64,000 nt of DNA from contig JALMGJ010000006.1 of assembly GCA_023362775.1 (NCBI GenBank), positions 54,303,501 through 54,367,500 on the forward strand. Reading direction: 5' to 3'. A program made the translations under genes and the position numbers. This document shows, piece by piece, positions 11,947-23,917 of this stretch (position 1 is its first letter; the number at the start of each line of letters is the position of its first letter). The DNA is from Charina bottae (taxonomy: Eukaryota; Chordata; Lepidosauria; Squamata; Charinaidae). The notes beneath the pieces were generated by a model. That model made no database searches, was not told where the DNA came from, and saw nothing but the letters and a program-made list of their open reading frames with translations.

Positions 11947-12303
11947 TGTTGTTGTTGTTCAGTCGTTTAGTTGTGTCTGACTCTTCGTGACCTCATGGAC
12001 CGTAGCAAGACAGGCCTTCCTGTCCTCCACTGTCTCCTGGAGTTTACTCAAATTCATGTTCATTACATCGGTGATGCTATCTAACCATCTCATCCTCTGC
12101 CGTCCCCTTCTCCTTTTGCCTTCAGTCTTTCCCAGCATCAGGGCCTTTTCCAGTGAGTCCTCTCTTCGCATTAGGTGGCCAAGGTATTTGAGCTTCAATT
12201 TCAGTATCTGTCCTTCCAATGAGCAGTCAGGGTTGATTTCCTTTAGGATTGACTGGTTTGACCTCCTTGCAGTCCAAGGGACTCTTAGGAGTCTTCTCCA
12301 GCA
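11947..12303 (-). mobile_element. BovB LINE 3' end, 5'-truncated
   Basis: The minus strand encodes the BovB C-terminus from RRLLRVPWTARRSNQSI to a terminal LND and stop, then the typical GACTGAACAACAACAACAAC tail. It is flanked by a perfect 12-bp duplication GTGAGGTTGAGT (11935-11946 and 12304-12315), so this is a complete target-primed insertion, truncated at its 5' end. Compared with the copy at 43600-43960 it carries only scattered amino-acid changes. Confidence 0.93.
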
Positions 12304-12315
12304 GTGAGGTTGAGT

Positions 12316-12780
12316 ACTTAAGGTTAATTTAAACCAGAGAATAAAGCATAACCAAGATAAAGTACCAGCTAATTTATCTAAAAGATAGCCATCTCCAGGT
12401 AGGTTCTTTGCAATCTCTGAAAGTGTCATTGATTTTATAAAGGATACTATTAATTCATAAACTTCACAAATACTAACAACTGGAATGTACACACACACAC
12501 ACAAACACACAAACACATACACACACACATACCGACTTTGACCATACATTTGAATTTTACTCTGTGTTCATACAGCATCAGACCCAGTGAATAACTTACG
12601 TAAAAACAAGGTGTTTGTGGAAGTAATTATCGTTAAAATACATATTTATGAATTTTTACTTTTCCCAAATCCTTGATGTAAACAAATATCACTTTCAAAC
12701 AGTTGTGTGACAGATGTTAATGTTGGGATATTTTCTATACTACAACTAATGTTTAGTTTATCAGGTATGCTCAGAAAGGG
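12316..12780. other. Unannotated DNA with interrupted (CA)n
   Basis: An imperfect (CA)n run lies at about 12489-12531. Nothing else recognised. Confidence 0.45.
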
Positions 12781-12785
12781 GTTTT

Positions 12786-13175
12786 TGTTGGTGCATTATT
12801 CTTTGAGGAGTAAATCACAGCAATAAAACCTTGTTAGTTAAGCACCTGCAAACTTTAAAAGGCCAAGCAGCACATGATCCAGGTTGAGGAGTATAAAAGA
12901 ACCTGCCTGCCCGCCCAGCCTACCCTGCTTCCTTCTTCTGCTTCTGCGCCTGCTTGCTTTCTACTACTTCTTATATTTTCTGGTATGTGGATTTGTAACT
13001 CTTCCAGATCCCTGGAAGAGATTCAATATTTACATTGAACTGTAAATATTATCTGTTTGTATGAGTAGCTAATACAACTGCAACTGATTTACTACAACAA
13101 CTGGCGTCATTTATTGGTCTCTTATGCAAAAGCTTTCTGATACTCTGCATATGCAAGAAAACACACACACCAACA
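12786..13175 (+). mobile_element. Solo LTR, family A (390 bp)
   Basis: Begins TGTTGGTG and ends CACCAACA, an 8-bp inverted terminus of TG...CA type, and is flanked by GTTTT on both sides (12781-12785, 13176-13180). A TATAAAA box is at 12892-12898, about 110 bp into the element, consistent with an LTR promoter reading plus. A related copy lies at 35390-35758. No internal region, primer site or pol remains, so it is a solo LTR left by recombination. Retroviral versus Gypsy origin cannot be decided from the LTR alone. Confidence 0.8.
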
Positions 13176-13179
13176 GTTT

Positions 13180-14430
13180 TGTCAGAATACAAATGTGACA
13201 ATGAACAAAATTTGGGAAGCACAGTATGGCAACCTAGGCCAATAGAATCAATGGGTTTGGTTTCCAAAACCACAATTTGAATTAATTGAATGATGAGTTG
13301 ACGATCACAGGGACTGATAAAAATATGTTTGGTTGAAGTATGGTGAAGGTGATCAGGAGGGCTTTACACTGAATCTTGCAGGGCTTGTAGAAATTTTTTT
13401 AGAAGAACGTCCCATAAAAATGTGCATTGCCAAAGGAAATAGGAGTATTTTATTAAACTATCCAATGAAATTTTGAAAAGAACATTGGCTCATAAATTTT
13501 ATGGTCTTTTTGTTTCTACACTAATGCTCAGAGTGTGGGAAATAAACAATATGAGCCTGAACAGGAAGGCAAATGTGATCTAACAAAGATGAGGTAGATG
13601 ACTCCCTTTATTGAAATACAGAAGTTGAAGTTTATAGTCTGTTCAGAAAGAATAAAAGCTATAGAGAGGGAGAAGAAGTTGCAGTGTATGGTAAAAGTAT
13701 CTCACACCTACTCAGAATTCAAGAGAATGAACTTGGAGATAACTGTAGAAACATATGGTTATGTGAGTAACAAAATCCATATTGTTATTTGTGGCTACTA
13801 TAGTCTGATCAATCAGTCTGAAAGTCAATTAAACCTTCAAAAAGCAAACTAGGCCTTTCAAAGAGGTATGAAGTAGTAGTGTCAGAAGGCTTTAATTACT
13901 CTGATATTAGTTGGGAAACAAACTGTGCAAAACATAATCCTTTGGCAAAATTTTTGATTTGTCTTATTGACAATTTTCTCCTAAAAGATGGTGAAAGAGG
14001 AGATTCAGCTATTGATACTAACCAATACAGAATTCTTTGTCAGTGAAGTGGAGGCAGCAGGAACATTGGGGAAAAGTGATCTTTAAGGGATACTAATGAA
14101 TGCCTTAACTTGGATTTCTGCATTGATCTTAGACTTGCACTCAACTCCTTTTCCAATTATGTTTTCCTATGATGATGTAATTTCCTTGATAACATGCTTT
14201 TTAAATATCAATTTCTCCAACATAAGCTCTTTTTAAACTATGTTCTTTTGTATTTAACTTTCAGAAACATATATTCTTTTTCAATGCATACTTTGCCAAC
14301 AAATTATTTTTTGGGGTGCAGATTTTTGTCCAAAGAAAAATTGATTCTATTAGACTTGGTTCAGTACTGCTATTTCTGCTGAAACAGAATCTGTTTTGGT
14401 AAGTTTTGCAACTCTATTGTCATAGAAATG
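13180..14430. other. Unannotated AT-rich DNA
   Basis: Open frames at 13598-13852 and 14194-14382 have no recognisable domain. Nothing else supported. Confidence 0.5.
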
Positions 14431-14433
14431 TAT

Positions 14434-14742
<309 letters not shown>

Positions 14743-15038
14743 ATAATTGATCATTTCATTAAACTTTTTACCATAGTGGAATAAAATATAAAATATGCAA
14801 ACTCAACTGCTTGATGTATTTTGATGACATAAGAAGCTGGGTGAAATGAGAACTAAGATGGACATAATTTATTTGAGCACTAATCTCTTGATTGTCAGGA
14901 GTCAAAAATATTATGACTGAAAAATTAATAATAAGGCTTCACATTATGGACCATAAACACCGAGTTTACAAAATTTTAGGACATCAGAAAGATGTTAGTA
15001 TATAGAAACTCTAATATGTTTCTAACTCTGTATAGAAA
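14743..15038. other. Spacer between the two duplicated copies
   Basis: About 296 bp of AT-rich sequence that is not itself repeated after copy 2, so the array is a segment duplication with a spacer, not a two-unit tandem repeat. Confidence 0.7.
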
Positions 15039-15351
<313 letters not shown>

Positions 15352-15533
15352 CTAAATCTAAACTGGAAATGAGTTATAAACTTTGTTAGACCTTAGAGCT
15401 CCATGTATTGCTAAAACTAGATCAATAAACATTAAACAGCTACATATCCAAAGTGACCCATGCACTTCACTGTTCTGTTTTCCCAAATCATGTGAGTGGG
15501 AACTTGTTTCAGCCCTCATTCCAGATGTTCGTT

Positions 15534-15920
15534 TTGTTGTTGTTGTTTATTTGTTCAGTCGCTTCCGACTCTTCGTGACTTCATGGACCAGCCCATGCCA
15601 GAGCTTCCTGTCGGCCGTTGCCACCCCCAGCTCGCCCAAGGTCAAGTCCGTCACCTCCAGAATATCATCCATCCATCTTGCCCTTGGTCGGCCCCTCTTC
15701 CTTTTGCCTTCCACTTTCCCTAGCATCAGCTTCTTCTCCAGGGTATCCTGTCTTCTCATTATGTGGCCAAAGTACTTCAGTTTTGCCTTTAATATCATTC
15801 CCTCAAGTGAGCAGTCTGGCTTTATTTCCTGGAGTATGGACTGGTTTGATCTTCTTGCAGTCCAAGGCACTCTCAGAATTTTCCTCCAACACCTCAGTTC
15901 AAAAGCATCTATCTTCCTGA
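15534..15920 (-). mobile_element. BovB LINE 3' end, second subfamily
   Basis: The minus strand reads RKIDAFELRCWRKILRVPW, then KPDCSLEGMILKAKLKYFGH, RARWMDDILEVTD and finally EVTKSRKRLNK, followed by a GAACAAATAAACAACAACAA tail. It differs consistently from the 11947 and 41581 copies (KPDCSLEGMILKAK versus NPDCSLEGQILKLK) and matches the copy at 57939-58333, so at least two BovB lineages are present. It is 5'-truncated near the same protein position as the others. Confidence 0.88.
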
Positions 15921-15924
15921 CTCC

Positions 15925-16500
15925 AAAAATGTAGATGATCTATTGTCTCTTATGTATTTAATAGCTTTTGCATTCTTTCGAACAAATGACAAGGTCCAAA
16001 ATAACTAAGCTGTATTCTGCTCACCATTTCTTTCTGAATGGTCCTTCTCCTATTAAATTTCTAGTTAGGATGAGTACAGGGAATGTTGTAAAGATTTGTG
16101 TGCTATTGGAAAGATATTGGTACACTTTTGCAAAGCTCAGAAGGGGTAAAGTACATGAAAGTTGCAAGCATGGGAATATTTCAAACAGCTAGATAATATG
16201 ATTGTGATATTGAACTTCTCCTGCCTAGTGGACTAATTTTTCTCAAAGATGTTCCTCCCACTTGCAGTTTTACATATATGTGAATTGACCTTAAAGAAAT
16301 TATTTTTTTAAAATTTCTGAGTTAAGGGATAATGATTAAAAGTAGAAACAGAACTGATGATCATTGTTCCATGCCATTATAGTATTAGTAGCTGCCATTA
16401 ATTTTAGAATCATGTAATTTAGACTAATAGGTTTCTCTTCTATTGAAAAAATGCATAATTAATATTTTATATTAATTAATAATTAATATTTTACTATATT
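15925..16500. other. Unannotated AT-rich DNA
   Basis: Nothing recognised; an open frame at 15968-16192 has no known domain. Confidence 0.45.
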
Positions 16501-16503
16501 TTT

Positions 16504-16930
16504 GTGGAGTGCTTGGTGCTCTCTGAGCTTGGTTGCTTGCTTGCAGACATTTCATTACCTGGCTAGGTAACATCATCAGTGCAAGTGAGTGTGGGGTTTG
16601 CTGCCTGTTTATACACAGCAGCTTGCCCTGCCAGTTTTGGTGGGGGTGTGGTTTTCTCCTTGGTAGTTCCTTGATTAGGATATTGTTTTCTGCTAGATTG
16701 TTTTCCTGGTGTTAATCCCTGCTTATCTGGTTGTTGGCCACCAAAACTGGTTGTTGGCCATCAAAATGGTTGGCTTATCTGAGTGTTGGCCACCAAAACT
16801 GGCAGGGCAAGCTACTGTATATAAACAGGGATCAAACCCTACACTCACTCTCACTGATGATGTTACCTAGTCAGGTAATGAAACGTCTGTAAGCAAACAA
16901 CCAAGCTCAGAGAGCACCAAGGACTCCACA
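16504..16930. mobile_element. Penelope-like element ends in inverted pair
   Basis: Two arms of about 142 bp (16504-16645 and 16789-16930) are reverse complements with some divergence. They run from GTGGAGTGCTTGGTGCTCTC to a CCAGTTTTGGTGG junction around an inner 143-bp spacer. Each arm contains CTGATGA, a short stem and GAAA (plus strand 16854-16883; minus strand 16579-16550). The same end sequence is at 34300-34435. I relate it to Penelope-like elements from the CTGATGA...GAAAC core and its resemblance to the 3' region of the Penelope copy at 57131. No RT is present in this pair. Confidence 0.5.
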
Positions 16931-16934
16931 GTTC

Positions 16935-17295
16935 AACCCTGAGCTACATATATTTTCTTCTATTGGTACTAGATTTTTATTTGCTCTGAAGTTGAGGTCT
17001 GTTTTATATATAACTTTGTACCTAAGATTTTATTGTGGTTACTATGAACCTATGCATCCAGAATTGTGACTTCTTCTAACACCTAATTGAATCAAAGTTT
17101 ATTTCAAGGTTCATCTTTTCAGTAGGAAATGTATGCTTAGAGAATTGGACAATTTGAATCTGATAGATAGCTTGCTTGATTTATGGTAAATAGGTTCCTC
17201 CCCAATTCCTATGTAATGTTAGGAGTGGTGCCATACTCTTTTGCACTTATCTGAATGGTTTTGCTTCAAGAAAATTAAACGTCTACTAATACTTC
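16935..17295. other. Unannotated AT-rich DNA
   Basis: Nothing recognised. Confidence 0.45.
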
Positions 17296-17299
17296 TAAC

Positions 17300-17990
17300 C
17301 TGCTCTACATTCTGTTTATTAGTCTAGCAGCAATGCATCTTAAGGCGGTTGAAAAAGACCATGCTTTTAATGTTTTGATAATTTATAGCCAATTGTTTTT
17401 CTTTATAATGTTGCAGCATTATTTGCATTTAACAGGATTGGCAAATGCTTTTCTGCCAATTTCATGCAGGTCAAGATCTTGTAAACATATTTTTAGTGAG
17501 TTTATATACATATTGAGCCAAGAAAAATGGAGCCAATGTGCATTCTTGTTCTAACCCAATATCCACTGGAATTGAATTGGAGACTGGTTATACTTAAAGT
17601 CTTGTATTGGTACATAGCTTATAAATCAGAAGTAAATCAAAATAGGTAGTCTTCTGTCAGTAGAAGAGTTTAGTTGTTCCCTGAGTGGGATTTGGAGATC
17701 AAAGCACAGGCTGCTTTAAAATCCACAAATGCCACAAATAGTGGCAAGTTTGATTTATATGTACATCCGTCAGCTAGGTGCTGCAACCCCAGGCAGTGAT
17801 CTCCGCTGGATCGGCTTCCTTTGAAACTTGCTTGTGTATCACCGATAATATTTCCTTGTTCAATTCTAGCACTGGTATTTTACATGCAATTTGCTCATTG
17901 TACTTATTGAACTGTTAATTGGCCTATAATTTGCAGGGTCATGTCTAGTTCACATTTTAAATGCAGGGGGAAAAAACCCTCCAGAAACTA
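17300..17990 (-). pseudogene. Decayed non-LTR reverse transcriptase
   Basis: Minus-strand islands in the right order include QIIGQLTV near 17930, EQGNIIGDTQASFKGSRSSG near 17850-17800, then LQHLADGCTYKS and LFVAFVDFKAA (RT motif A-like) near 17720-17790, and LEQECTLAPFFLAQYVY (a worn GVRQGC.LAP.LF motif B) near 17540. The motif order and the phrase HLADGCTY identify a LINE RT that is distinct from BovB, L1, L2 and CR1 here. Its clade is uncertain, perhaps R4-like. It is full of stops. Confidence 0.55.
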
Positions 17991-18159
17991 CACCGCCACT
18001 CCTCAGTCTTCTGGGATATGTGCTATGCAGTCTGGGTAAGTAAGCAGTGAGGCCAGCACTGGAGCCGGCCTTTCAGTATTGGCTTTTAATAACCCAAAGG
18101 CTGCTATGCTGTCCCACCCCCGACTTGCCCCCATCCCTGTTATTTCATCCATTAAAAAA

Positions 18160-18330
18160 ATAGGGAGAATATTTAAAAAAGATATTGTGGTGGAACTCTT
18201 AAAAGTATCCAGCTGGAACTTAGCAGGTTTAAATGGTTTGTCCTTGAATATCAGAGCACAGCTCAAATTAGATCACACCTTATTCAATCTTGAATCTCCA
18301 ATTCGAATCAAATCAGGGTTGATTCACACA
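18160..18330 (+). other. Possible endonuclease N-terminus of a LINE
   Basis: A plus-strand open frame (18079-18474) includes LLKVSSWNLAGLNGLSLNIR near 18195-18255. The S-W-N-x-x-G-L-N phrase is typical of the start of APE endonuclease domains in LINE ORF2. The rest of the frame runs into a hexanucleotide array and is not informative. Weak evidence. Confidence 0.2.
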
Positions 18331-18333
18331 AGT

Positions 18334-18470
18334 TATAGTTATAGTTACAGTTACGGTTACGGTTACAGTTACAGTTACAGTTATAGTAGTTATAGTTATA
18401 GTAGTTATAGTTATAGTTATAGTTATAGTTATAGTAGTTATAGTTGTTATGGTTGTTATAGTTTCAGGAC
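18334..18470 (+). repeat. (GTTATA)n-type hexanucleotide array
   Basis: About 22 variant hexamers (AGTTAT, AGTTAC, GGTTAC, and AGT trinucleotide interruptions). The variants are clustered: the C-containing hexamers sit together near 18345-18385. Confidence 0.92.
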
Positions 18471-18737
18471 ATAAAATTAAAGTCACTAGTGATGCTTCCT
18501 GAGTCTCAGCCATTTCTGTGTCCATTGTCTTGGTGGAATTTGTTTTTCCTTGTCCTCCAGGTCTTGTTTTCTTTATCTGCATTCCTCCTAAAGACTGAAG
18601 CGATCCAAAGATTACTCAAAGGAAATGCAATACACAAGGGAAAATGAATGTGAAAGCAACCCCCTCCTTTTGTCTCAATCCTGGTTTTGAGTCCAGAAAA
18701 ATATGCAGTTAGTTCCTCATTTGGGCATTATACCATG

Positions 18738-18738
18738 A

Positions 18739-18771
<33 letters not shown>

Positions 18772-18875
18772 TTATTCATTATTCATTATTCATTATTCAT
18801 TATTCATTATTCATTATTCATTATTCATTATTCATTATTCATTATTCATTATTCATTATTCATTATTCATTATTA
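18738..18875 (+). repeat. (ATT)n followed by (ATTATTC)n heptamers
   Basis: About ten ATT units grade into roughly 15 perfect 7-bp units of ATTATTC. The heptamer looks like an ATT dimer plus one C, so it may have arisen from the trinucleotide array. It produces a spurious repetitive open frame. Confidence 0.93.
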
Positions 18876-18879
18876 CTGG

Positions 18880-21200
18880 CCATAAAGATGTTGAATTTAG
18901 TTCATTTGGTTTCTCAGCTTTGCGAATTAGATCCAACCCTATGCATATCCATTTCATGGCAAGATGGTGCAAGAAGTAAAAAAATGAAGAACTTACCATC
19001 CTGCACTTTTATAAAAAGAAAACTTCTTCAGCTTCTTTGTAATTGTCTAAATTAAATTAAGAAGGCAAAACAGGGCAATGTGTGCCTGCAATGTAATTGC
19101 TTTCAATTGTACAAGATGAATTCAGTGGAACACCTGTCTGAAAAATTTATTCTTCTGTAATAATATAAACACAATATCTAAACACAATTGGGTTATTGAT
19201 CTTATATTAATAATGAATGTGACAGGTTTATAAATTTCCAAAATATGAATGTGTAAGCCTAAATAACACTAGTAAATCATCAAATTGAATTTCACTAATG
19301 CATCACTTTAAATTTTGCTCATATTACAGACAGGCAGGAGTTCTGCATAATTTAATCACAGAAAGAATTTTGCTGAGTAGGAATAAACTTAAGTATGCTT
19401 TATTGAAGTGAACTCTTCTAATAAGAACTTTCTGTAAACTTAATTTTTTAAAAAAACCCTAAAATTGGGATATAATCTACTATAATTTGAGGAACTTTAA
19501 ATCTCACTGATTTCAATAGGACAGATTTCAAGCACACCTTTAGTTATCCCATCCTGTTCAAGAAACCTAAATGTATTTAAACTTACTCTGGGCTGATTTT
19601 AAACACTGATGTATACTATTTATCCTTATCCTAAATTTAAAATTCCTCATACTAATACTACTTCAAAAGATATGTTAGGGATGGAAATAGATGCAATAGC
19701 AGTTCCTAAATATTCAGAAAAGTGACTGACTAAAGTTTCCAGACCATTATTATTATCCTCAACTTTATCCTCATCCAACATTTTATATATCTTGTCATAC
19801 TGCACATTTTCTGGACTGAAACATCAAATCATCTATCAAATCTCTCAGGTTTCAGAATTATGCCAGGTTACACTAGACTTGCCTAAAGGTTTCTGGGTCT
19901 TTCATCTTGCTAGAAACATCACTGATTAGCATCGAAGAATGAACCAGGTCTTCCATATTTTCCCATTGTCTTTCACAGAATATCTAAGGTAAACAAGGGC
20001 CAGACAGTGCTGGGATGTTGCTTAATGTCTCAGGATTCTACTTATTATTGCACATCAAATTTAATTCAAAGCATTGCCTTCTTCACTTCCTAGCTCAGGA
20101 AGAGGAACTAGCTTGGTTTGCATGCAGAGAGGTATTTTGATGAAGATCCTTCACTAACTATTATCCCCCACTAACTCTTTTGACACTTAGGGATCAAAGA
20201 CCTCTCAAAATATATAGCACAGGCTTAAAAACTGTATTTAGGTAGCAGTTTTTGATATTTTTATCTTAACATGTTCCCTGGTGTGCTATAATTTAAATCT
20301 ATTTTATATATATGGTCTTGTTGTTTGTACTTCAAAGCAAATGGAAATGATGTCTCATTTTTGAAACAACAATTTAATTGCAGTGGATTAAATACAAATA
20401 AATAAGTCTGATTTTGAAGATATTTCTAAAATTGTCTGCAGTTTTATTTTTTGAAATGCAATGTAAAGCAATCCTCATATTTTTTATATCTAACAAGACA
20501 TATCAATATTTTTTAAAAAATATTTTTCTACTATAGCCTTTACCATAGCATTCAGGACCATCTCTCTCTCTTTTTTAAAAAAAATAAAGAACTGATTCAT
20601 GACAAATGCATTAACAACCCAATATGCAGACTCAGATGCAGATGTGATATTTCAAAGCAAGTATAATGGCTTTTTAAGCTGTTTGCATTTTCCAGTGTGA
20701 TAAAATCAGCTTGTCAACATCTCACTATTTCAGTATTATTTTGTCTGGAAGCATTGATCTCTAAATATATGAAATATATTTTTCTTATGTAGATGTATGT
20801 ATCTTTCAAAGTATGCAAATAAATATTATTCTAAATACTTTCCCTGAAGATTTTGCAAATTGAAACAAGAATGTGTGGTTCATTGCCAAGTTTTCAAAAT
20901 CTGATTTAATATTTAAAAACCTTTCTATATTTATGATGAACCAAAGCAACAGCGGAACTGTACATCTTTAGGATTTTACACATATTTGGGCCTGTATGTT
21001 TATGTCCTGATAGTCTTTCAAAATCATCCAATGAAAAATAGGTATTTAACTATTTTGCTTTACATAGACAATGCCCCTTGGTTTTCTCAAGCTCCTATTG
21101 GCTTAAAATAAGTTTTGCATGCTTGTTCATCTTTCTGTAAACATTATGAATTAGGAATAAATTATACCAAGACAGGATATTTGCTAAGTGCCCAATATCT
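18880..21200. other. Unannotated AT-rich DNA
   Basis: Over 2 kb with no recognisable gene or clear repeat. Phrases such as GATTTCAATAGGACAG near 19510 hint at a worn dispersed repeat but are too short to call. Confidence 0.5.
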
Positions 21201-21204
21201 GGTA

Positions 21205-22920
21205 ACTGGTCATAGAAAAAAAAAAAAGAAAAATCTAAAAAAGTGTAGAAACCCAAGAGAAAATTTTGAAAAAATAACAAAAAGAGGTGACTTCCGAATT
21301 TTAACAGCAAGGATATACAACAATTTTCCATAATCAATCTCTTACTCTATATTAAACCAAAATCACATTATTTCTATAAACCATTCCATTGGCACATTAT
21401 AAAAATCACTAAATACAGTTGCTCCCTCCCCTTATATTAAAAGAAAAGAAAAATATATAAACCTCCTAATCAACTTCCCCCTTCCAGAGATAACATTTAT
21501 TTAATTATTTACTTTCTACTACTATTCTATACATTCCTATCTACCATAATAAAGATCAAACTAAAAAACTTATAAATAGTCTGCCATTGTACTTGATAAT
21601 ACAACAATTTTAATAATCTTAATCATATTAAACCCAAAACCAGACATTTATTATTTTTTAATTATACCTTAATAATCTTAATCCAAATTGTTAAAGATAA
21701 ATGAAATCAGTGAAACCCTAAAAGCAATCCGGATAAATATTCTTAAACCCTTATCCCACTTCAAACTAAACCAGAGCATTTACATATCCCCACAATGCGC
21801 ATAGAGCTTTTTTCTTTAAAAAATCGAACAGCCCAACTTCCCCCCTCAAAAACTCTGACTTCTCTTCAGGAGACCTCCCATACATAATAACCCCTTCTTT
21901 TCCATGGCGTTCCATCAGAAGATCAATTTCACTTATGGCTTGCAACTCGATTTCTCCCTTTAATTTCTTCAACTCAATTATCCAATCTTCATCCAGCATT
22001 TCAACAGAAGTCCTGATCTCACTCTTAGAAGAGATATTTCTGTCACCGTTAAATTCCTCAGTTTCATCCACAACATCCCCAACCAGATGACACATTTTAG
22101 TCCTCATATTTTCCACAATGTCCTGAATGCCTTGAATAAAAACTTGGTAGGAATCAGAAAGAATCTGTTTAAAATCTTCTTGGAAGTCAGAGAAAGGTTC
22201 TGTTTAAAATCCTCCATGTCTCAAGCAGTAGATTATGGCACCCCCTAGGATCTTAAGCAGCGGAAGTCAAAGATATGAAAGAATTGTGGAATGTGTTTAC
22301 ACAAGTGAAAGTGAGATATGCAGACAGTTCCCCAGGGAAAGTAGAAGCAGAAAACTGAAAGTTCAAAACAGTCGATTCAACGTGTAGGAAAATGCTAATA
22401 TTTTCAAATTTAGTACAAAAATAATAACAGGGAGACAATTATTTACTCTCAATCCTCCTTAATATTTGGATGGAAAACAAAGTCAAAAACTTAAAAAGAT
22501 TTTTTTTAAAAAAAATAGATCCCAAAAATAATGATAAGCACCAAGAGAGCCCACTTCTTCTTGCTGCAGAAAGCCTGTCTTAGGGTATGCATACTTAAAA
22601 GAAATATAAATTGGGTGATTTAGAAATGGGGTGGCCGGTCTTAGTGTCCCTTTAAGGTTACAGCGTGGCTTGGAAATGGTGACATCCCAGCCTCCCAGCT
22701 GCTCTTACCAGTCGAACACGAATGCTGTTTGCGATCTTCTGGCTGCAAGCAGCCATCCGGAGGACAGATGGGGTGATTCCAGGTGTTTTCCTTTTTCTGG
22801 AAAAACACTCCTGGGCTTCAGGAAAAACTTGCCTGAGCCCAAAAAAACTGCTGCATTGTCAGTTCTGCCCGCTGGGCCCACGGGCACAGCTGTTCAGTCC
22901 GCCATGTCCCCACCAGAAGT
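21205..22920 (-). mobile_element. L1-derived element with ORF1 remnant
   Basis: On the minus strand it starts near 22920 and has a less AT-rich 5' UTR. Stretches such as TGTCCTCCGGATGGCTG, CAGCCAGAAGA and CGACTGGTAAG closely parallel the plus-strand copy at 54130-54230. An ATG near 22219 begins MEDFK, followed after a frameshift by an open frame of about 140 codons ending at 21766. The element then passes straight into an AT-rich 3' region to about 21205. No RT domain is visible, so it is non-autonomous or internally deleted. Confidence 0.5.
21766..22219 (-). pseudogene. ORF1-like fragment of the L1-derived element
   Basis: The minus-strand frame begins MEDFKQNL at about 22219 and needs one frameshift to continue into SDFQEDFKQILSDSYQVF and then the open stretch from MENMRTKMCH (22116) to a stop at 21766. 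It is rich in charged residues with heptad-like spacing of I/L/V, compatible with the coiled-coil start of an L1 ORF1 protein. There is no RNA-binding domain. The other copy (54717) shares the MEDFK start and little else, so rapid divergence or recombination is likely. Confidence 0.4.
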
Positions 22921-22924
22921 CCGA

Positions 22925-23636
22925 CAGGGCATGTTCTTTCAAGTTACAGATAATAGGACAACTTTCTTAAATCATGAGTATTCAAAGGTCACCCATTATT
23001 CTATCTTTTTTTTTTACTGCAGCAGGAATACTTGAATGATTTTGATTGTATCAAATTTGTATTAGCTGCATAGTTATAACAATGCAATTATTAAATGGGG
23101 CACAAATACGGTTCTATGTTTAACCCAGGAAATTGGAGGGTCAGGACTTTATATTTCTGAATAAATTGTTCCAGATTCAGTGCTGAATTGTTAATGTAAT
23201 GTTGCAGTAGGAAGCAAGTGTCTTGAAAGCCGGAATAATGTTGTGGCTCAGCATAATTGAATTACAGTTGAAATTAAAATTATGCCCATATGGAAGAGCA
23301 CCATTAGTATTGTCAAAGTAATATTCTTCCTGCTGGAAATGATCACTGGAGAAGAAGTTTTGCCCCTATGTACGGGTGTCCACAGAGTGTGGTCAAAAAA
23401 GTCAAGATGATAGCTCCAGTGGTGACATTGAAGCTCCACCTATTTTTATGTGCAAAAATACAAAGATAGGCTGCTATCTTGACTTTTTGTACCATACCCT
23501 GCAGGCACCCCTGTCCTTATGGTATGTATTTAGCTTGTCTAATATAAATGGGGAACAAACAAGCTACTGTATATTAGCAGTAAGACAATATAAGAATATA
23601 AGGTAGGGACTGGCAAGTAGAATTTAGTCATGTACC
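22925..23636. other. Unannotated AT-rich DNA
   Basis: Nothing recognised. Confidence 0.45.
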
Positions 23637-23640
23637 CAGT

Positions 23641-23912
23641 TGTATAGAGTAAGGGAGATGACCTTAATAGAAACATGCATGAACTGTTACCTAAGCAAAG
23701 AGGGATGAAACATTCTTTAAGTCCTAAGAAGGAAGATATTATTTGGAAGTGATTCAGGCAAATGCCTCCCTGATTCATTGGACTATTAAGAAGGAAGGGA
23801 GGCAAAGCACAATCAGGCTTGCAAGATTCTATTATTATAGGCTAACACAATAAAATTTAGTTTAGTCCTGTGGGGTTGATTTTCTGGTTTGGTCTACCTA
23901 GTGGGGCTGACA
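23641..23912 (+). mobile_element. Solo LTR, family D (272 bp)
   Basis: Begins TGTATAGAGTAAGGGAG and ends GGCTGACA, flanked by CCAGT on both sides (23636-23640 and 23913-23917), a perfect 5-bp duplication. An AATAAA signal is at 23849-23854, about 60 bp before the end. A minus-strand relative is at 49370-49642 and shares long stretches such as AAAGCACAATCAGGCTTGC. There is no internal region; class (ERV or Gypsy) is undecided. Confidence 0.85.
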
Positions 23913-23917
23913 CCAGT

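Noticed and set aside
18334..18470. Interstitial telomere repeat (TTAC/TTAG-like hexamers)
   Set aside because: The units are GTTATA and GTTACG/GTTACA variants; TTAGGG does not occur, and the array reads as an ordinary hexanucleotide microsatellite.
22631..23035. 134-codon plus-strand open frame
   Set aside because: It is antisense to the 5' UTR of an L1-derived element and has no domain.
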